From: Bacillota bacterium
Lineage (GTDB): Bacteria > Bacillota > Bacilli > Paenibacillales > Paenibacillaceae
Assembly (NCBI GenBank): GCA_023433615.1
Contig: JAEZCJ010000088.1
Location: forward strand, 1-26,102
Length of the DNA stretch: 26,102 bases
Direction: 5' to 3'
The notes below the pieces were generated by a model, which had not been told where the DNA came from, did not search any database, and saw nothing but the letters and a program-made list of their open reading frames with translations. The translations under genes were made by a program, and so were the position numbers. This document shows, piece by piece, positions 23,134 through 26,102 of this stretch. Within the stretch, counting starts at the first letter, position 1. The number at the start of each line of letters is the position of its first letter.

Positions 23134-24249
23134 GTGGGAGTGAAGCATTATCGCAGGTTATGGGTCGTCATGGTGGCGGTCCTCCTGATCACGGCAATAG
23201 GGGGCACGTCGGTTCCGAGTGCCGACGCGGCTGCTGGGAAGCCGATTGCCACGTATCTGTCGCCTGAGCGCATCCAGTTCGTCAGCTACAGCAAGAGCTG
23301 GAGCCAGGCCAAGCTCAAGGCGCTGTATACCGAATTGATGCGCAACCTGCACGGCGAGGAATTGGCATACCTGGGCAAGGTCATCCTGTCCCCGGAGCAG
23401 AAGGAAGGCGAAGCGGGCGTCGCGAACATGGAGTATTCCTGGTCGAAGGATGATCGGTCCGACATTGTCATGGACAAAGGGACCGAAATTGTCCTCTACG
23501 ATGCCAACCGCCTGAATACGGTCGAGAGCCTGTCCGCAACGCTGAGCCATGAGTACGGGCATCATTTCACCCATTACTGGTTGATCAAGAAGGAGCGTAA
23601 GCTCCCGAGCAATCCGAACACGAAGTGGGTGTCGTTAAGGGGGATCAAGAACTACCCGGTCGTCTTCAGCGAGGATGAATCCGAGCCCGGCTACACGCAT
23701 ATGTGGGACGCTGCCGAAATTATGGCGGACGATTACATGGCGTTATTCGGCTCCTCCACGGCGAAGCAGGCCATGGCGAATTCGCTCCAGCAGGATGACG
23801 GTCTCGGTTTCTACGGGGAGATCGAGAACACGGAGGTGCCTCCCGTGATGTCGCTGCAGGCAGTACGAACCTATTGGCTGAAGCTGAGCGGGCTTAAGGA
23901 TCCGCAGCCGCTAGTCTTCAAGGAACCGAAGATTACCGGTGTGCAGGCGGTTCCGGACGGCAGCGGCGGCTATAAGTACAAACTAACGTACGCAGCAGCC
24001 TCTACGACGCCTGACGTGGCGCGCCGTCTGCAGTATATCGTGTACTGGACCGAAGAGGGAGACGAATCTTGGATCGACTACTCGCCGCTTAAGACAGGCA
24101 CTACGTCGATGGTGATCTCCGGCGACCTGCCGGCTGCTGAGCTGACATTGACCGTGTACGCTTACGACCCCAAGACGAAGGCATTCGTGTATGCCCGACC
24201 GGTGAAGTATGATTTCTCCAATGCCGCCAAGCCGGTCAATGCGGCATAA
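23134..24249 (+). CDS. Secreted HExxH zinc metallopeptidase-like protein
   Basis: A 371-residue exported protein. The signal peptide covers residues 1-33 (VVMVAVLLITAIGG, cleavage near ADAAA). The catalytic motif is SHEYGHHF, with H139, E140 and H143 as an HExxH site. A probable third ligand is E195 in WDAAEIMADDYM, 52 residues further, the arrangement of gluzincin-like peptidases (E-x3-D). The C-terminal part (about 265-360) looks like one beta-sandwich, fibronectin-like domain. The start is GTG 23134, with GAGGGGCGG upstream; GTG 23140 is a close alternative. It is a single gene ended by a hairpin. I do not recognise a named family; substrate unknown. Confidence 0.75.
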   Translation: MGVKHYRRLWVVMVAVLLITAIGGTSVPSADAAAGKPIATYLSPERIQFVSYSKSWSQAKLKALYTELMRNLHGEELAYLGKVILSPEQKEGEAGVANMEYSWSKDDRSDIVMDKGTEIVLYDANRLNTVESLSATLSHEYGHHFTHYWLIKKERKLPSNPNTKWVSLRGIKNYPVVFSEDESEPGYTHMWDAAEIMADDYMALFGSSTAKQAMANSLQQDDGLGFYGEIENTEVPPVMSLQAVRTYWLKLSGLKDPQPLVFKEPKITGVQAVPDGSGGYKYKLTYAAASTTPDVARRLQYIVYWTEEGDESWIDYSPLKTGTTSMVISGDLPAAELTLTVYAYDPKTKAFVYARPVKYDFSNAAKPVNAA

Positions 24250-24274
24250 GGCTTCAATAAATTAGAATTCGAAG

Positions 24275-24304
24275 GAGTCTGCGTATATGCGCGGGCTCTT
24301 TGTT
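24275..24304 (+). terminator. Terminator after the HExxH protein gene
   Basis: A 9-bp stem, GAGTCTGCG with CGCGGGCTC (two G-U pairs), a 6-nt loop and TTTGTT. It lies 25 bases past the stop. Confidence 0.7.
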
Positions 24305-24441
24305 GTGAAGATAGTTAGACTCGAATCGAGTGATCGGCGAAACAGCCGGCATGCGGCGGGGTACCGCGAAACATGGGATTGACTCTCCCGTTACGTCAGA
24401 CAGTATCTTGGGTACTGAGAACGATCTTGAAGGGAGCAATC

Positions 24442-25239
24442 ATGATGCATAGCCTTACTCACGTGATTTTCGGTACGGGACCGCTCGGCATGGCGCTCAT
24501 GCGCGAGCTTAGGAGCAGGGGCGTCAGAGATATTCGGATGGTGAACCGAAGCGGGCGTATTCAGGGCGGGGAGCAAGTATGCCTAATCAAGGGAGATGCT
24601 TCGAACGTTGCCGAAGCGATCGCGATCTGCGAGGGTGCCTCCGTCGTCTACCATTGCGCGCAGCCCGGATACTTGAATTGGCCCAAGCAATTCCCTGCCA
24701 TTACGAACGGAATTCTGGAAGGGGCCGTCGCAGCCGATGCGAAGCTGGTCTATGCGGATAATATGTATGCGTATGGACCCGTGCTTGCACCTCTTGGGGA
24801 GAGTCTTCCTTATCGGGCAGAGGGGCCTAAGGGAACAACGCGGTCACGGATGGCGCAGCAACTGTGGGATGCTCATAACGCCGGAAGAGCGCGCGTTGCC
24901 ATCGGGAGAGCTTCCGACTTCTATGGACCCGGCGTAACGCAATCGTTCATGGGCGAGAGGGTGTTCGGGCACGCGCTTAGAGGGAGGCCAATCGATGTGT
25001 TCGGCAATCTTCATATGCCGCACACCTATACGTATATAGACGACTTTGCAAGAGGATTGGCGATCCTGGGAAGCGAGGACCGCGCATTAGGGGGATGTTG
25101 GCATATCCCGAGCGCCGACACGATCACGACCGGTCAACTGCTGCAGATCATCTCCGATGAATTGGGAGTGAAGCCTAAAGTTCGCGCTTCTGCGCGCGGC
25201 CGTATTCCTTCTTATTCGTGCAGGCAGAGCGACGAGTAA
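24442..25239 (+). CDS. NAD-dependent epimerase/dehydratase-like protein, C-terminally truncated
   Basis: A 265-residue Rossmann-fold protein of the extended SDR/epimerase type. The nucleotide motif FGTGPLGMAL is near residue 10, VYHCAQPGY follows the fourth strand, YADNMYAYGPV carries the start of the active-site segment, and IGRASDFYGPG and TYTYIDDFARGLAILG are later family motifs. The usual YxxxK lysine is not apparent: the equivalent region reads SRMAQQLWDAH. The family normally runs to about 300-330 residues. Here the frame turns into an unrelated R/S-rich tail (SARGRIPSYSCRQSDE) after LGVKPKVRA and stops, so the last 50-60 residues seem lost by frameshift or deletion. I found no matching continuation in the other frames. 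ATG 24442 or ATG 24445 has AGGGAG upstream. Activity is doubtful. Confidence 0.75.
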   Translation: MMHSLTHVIFGTGPLGMALMRELRSRGVRDIRMVNRSGRIQGGEQVCLIKGDASNVAEAIAICEGASVVYHCAQPGYLNWPKQFPAITNGILEGAVAADAKLVYADNMYAYGPVLAPLGESLPYRAEGPKGTTRSRMAQQLWDAHNAGRARVAIGRASDFYGPGVTQSFMGERVFGHALRGRPIDVFGNLHMPHTYTYIDDFARGLAILGSEDRALGGCWHIPSADTITTGQLLQIISDELGVKPKVRASARGRIPSYSCRQSDE

Positions 25240-25274
25240 GGAGTGAGAACCGAAGGATCGTGAATACAGAGCTT

Positions 25275-25304
25275 AGGACCCGCAGAGATGCGAGTCCTTT
25301 TTTA
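25275..25304 (+). terminator. Terminator after the epimerase-like gene
   Basis: AGGACCCGC pairs with GCGAGTCCT with one mismatch around an AGAGAT loop and is followed by a run of T residues. Confidence 0.8.
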
Positions 25305-25376
25305 TTTCAATCTCAAACAGGCACGAGCCAGCTGGGATAACAATACGTTACAGTAGCCTAATTGGAGGTGCTGCGG

Positions 25377-26102
25377 TTGGATAAAAAAATGCTATTTGAT
25401 TATATCATTATTGGAACAGGACCGGCTGGCGCGGTAATCGCCAAAACGTTAACGGATGATCGCAAGTCCTCGGCGCTTCTTATCGAAGCAGGTGAGAATA
25501 ACGATAAGGATAGGCCAATCAGGGATTCCGCATTTGCGCTAGAGTTGGAAGAGCAATTTTACCCGCAATATTTTTGGCAAGGGGAAGGGGTGCCTCAAGG
25601 AGAGCTGGATGGCCGGATGTTCGAATGGACAACGGGGCGGTTATCGGGCGGAGGTTCGTCGATTAACGGAGAACAGTACGTACGGCCTACATCGGCAGTG
25701 TTGAGGCAGTGGGAACGATTGCTAGGTCCCATGTGGTCGCCGGAACGTGCAATCCGTCGCTTCAAGCAATTGGAGAAATATAACGGCGGAACAGACAATC
25801 GACGGTCCCGCGGTTACAGAGGGAGAATCGACATCAGGCAAGCACCGAAGAATCCAACGGCCATGACAGAGAAATTCACGGCCGCTGTCGAGCGAGCTAC
25901 AGGGTATCCGGAAATTGTTGACTATAATGATCCTCGCACTCCGTTAGGGCCGTTTACGCGTTGGCAGCTTTATCAGAATCCGAACGGAACAAGAGAAAGT
26001 TCGTCCAGCGCTTTTTTGTCGTCGGATATTATGCATCCGAATGGGCAAGGGGTGAAGGGGCGCAAGCTACGGGTCTTGTTTAAGACGACCGCACTTCGCG
26101 TC
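25377..26102 (+). CDS. GMC-family FAD-dependent oxidoreductase, N-terminal part (3' partial)
   Basis: The frame is open from TTG 25377 to the edge of the window, giving 242 residues. The FAD-binding Rossmann motif is FDYIIIGTGPAGAVIAKTL, followed by ALLIEAGENN with the ribose-binding Glu. The GMC signature is GRLSGGGSSINGEQYVRPT. The start is an unusual TTG, but GGAGGTG lies six bases before it and no ATG comes earlier in the sequence; an in-frame ATG at 25389 is an alternative and would lose only four residues. GMC enzymes oxidise alcohols or sugars (choline dehydrogenase, glucose oxidase and relatives). The C-terminal catalytic His and Asn lie outside the window, so the substrate class cannot be given. 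Confidence 0.87.
   Translation, partial: MDKKMLFDYIIIGTGPAGAVIAKTLTDDRKSSALLIEAGENNDKDRPIRDSAFALELEEQFYPQYFWQGEGVPQGELDGRMFEWTTGRLSGGGSSINGEQYVRPTSAVLRQWERLLGPMWSPERAIRRFKQLEKYNGGTDNRRSRGYRGRIDIRQAPKNPTAMTEKFTAAVERATGYPEIVDYNDPRTPLGPFTRWQLYQNPNGTRESSSSAFLSSDIMHPNGQGVKGRKLRVLFKTTALRV

Noticed and set aside
24319..24331. Palindrome ACTCGA-A-TCGAGT upstream of the epimerase-like gene.
   Set aside because: It lies well upstream of any convincing promoter and has no regulator next to it; left as a chance palindrome.
24379..24408. TTGACT-18-GTATCT as a promoter of the epimerase-like gene.
   Set aside because: The -10 is poor and the spacer is 18 bp; not strong enough to list.
1..26102. Search for tRNA, rRNA, CRISPR arrays, insertion sequences and attachment sites.
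   Set aside because: No clover-leaf, regularly spaced direct repeats, transposase frame or terminal inverted repeats were recognised by eye.

Overview
The window looks like a stretch of a moderately GC-rich chromosome from a low-branching Gram-positive (Firmicutes) organism, most likely Paenibacillus or a close relative (inference). The signs are strong AGGAGG-type ribosome binding sites, consensus sigma-A promoters, a Fur box in the Bacillus form, a lipobox-bearing siderophore-binding protein, a YumC/YcgT-type flavoprotein and a copper-amine-oxidase-like stalk domain. No rRNA, tRNA, CRISPR array or intact insertion sequence was seen.

Layout. 1-2323 is the C-terminal part of a large modular surface or secreted protein that enters from the left edge. 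2324-2820 holds a terminator and a decayed minus-strand coding remnant. 2821-6120 carries an APH-like kinase, then a TetR regulator, a CPBP membrane protease and a GNAT acetyltransferase in a row behind a palindromic operator. 6253-8208 is a divergent pair, a WYL regulator and an epoxide-hydrolase-like enzyme, separated by an inverted repeat. 8440-10356 is a secreted Big/CAP/stalk-domain protein and 10507-11280 a methyltransferase.

11353-17435 is an iron-siderophore island. One Fur box precedes a ferredoxin-NADP reductase-like flavoprotein and an IroE/BesA-type esterase. A second, perfect Fur box sits just downstream of a perfect consensus promoter and precedes the binding protein, two FecCD permeases and the ATPase. 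Together these genes could bind, import, hydrolyse and reduce a ferric siderophore. No siderophore biosynthesis gene is visible.

17587-18555 (minus) is an AT-rich two-TM protein recognised as a putative phage abortive infection (AbiC-like) protein. It stands alone between the iron island and a minus-strand pair, a WYL-like regulator followed by a creatininase-family hydrolase (18719-20500). Divergent from that pair, 20585-23039 carries a DoxX-like membrane protein, a GyrI-like ligand-binding protein, an unrecognised 155-aa protein and an AraC/GyrI regulator. A 21-bp motif occurs twice here, before the DoxX-like gene and before the GyrI-like gene. The right end has a secreted HExxH protein, an NAD-dependent epimerase that appears truncated at its C-terminus, and the start of a GMC-type flavoprotein oxidoreductase that runs off the edge.

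The best candidates for something new are the lone AbiC-like gene, the duplicated 21-bp motif and its sensor cluster, the modular surface protein, and the TetR/CPBP/GNAT unit.
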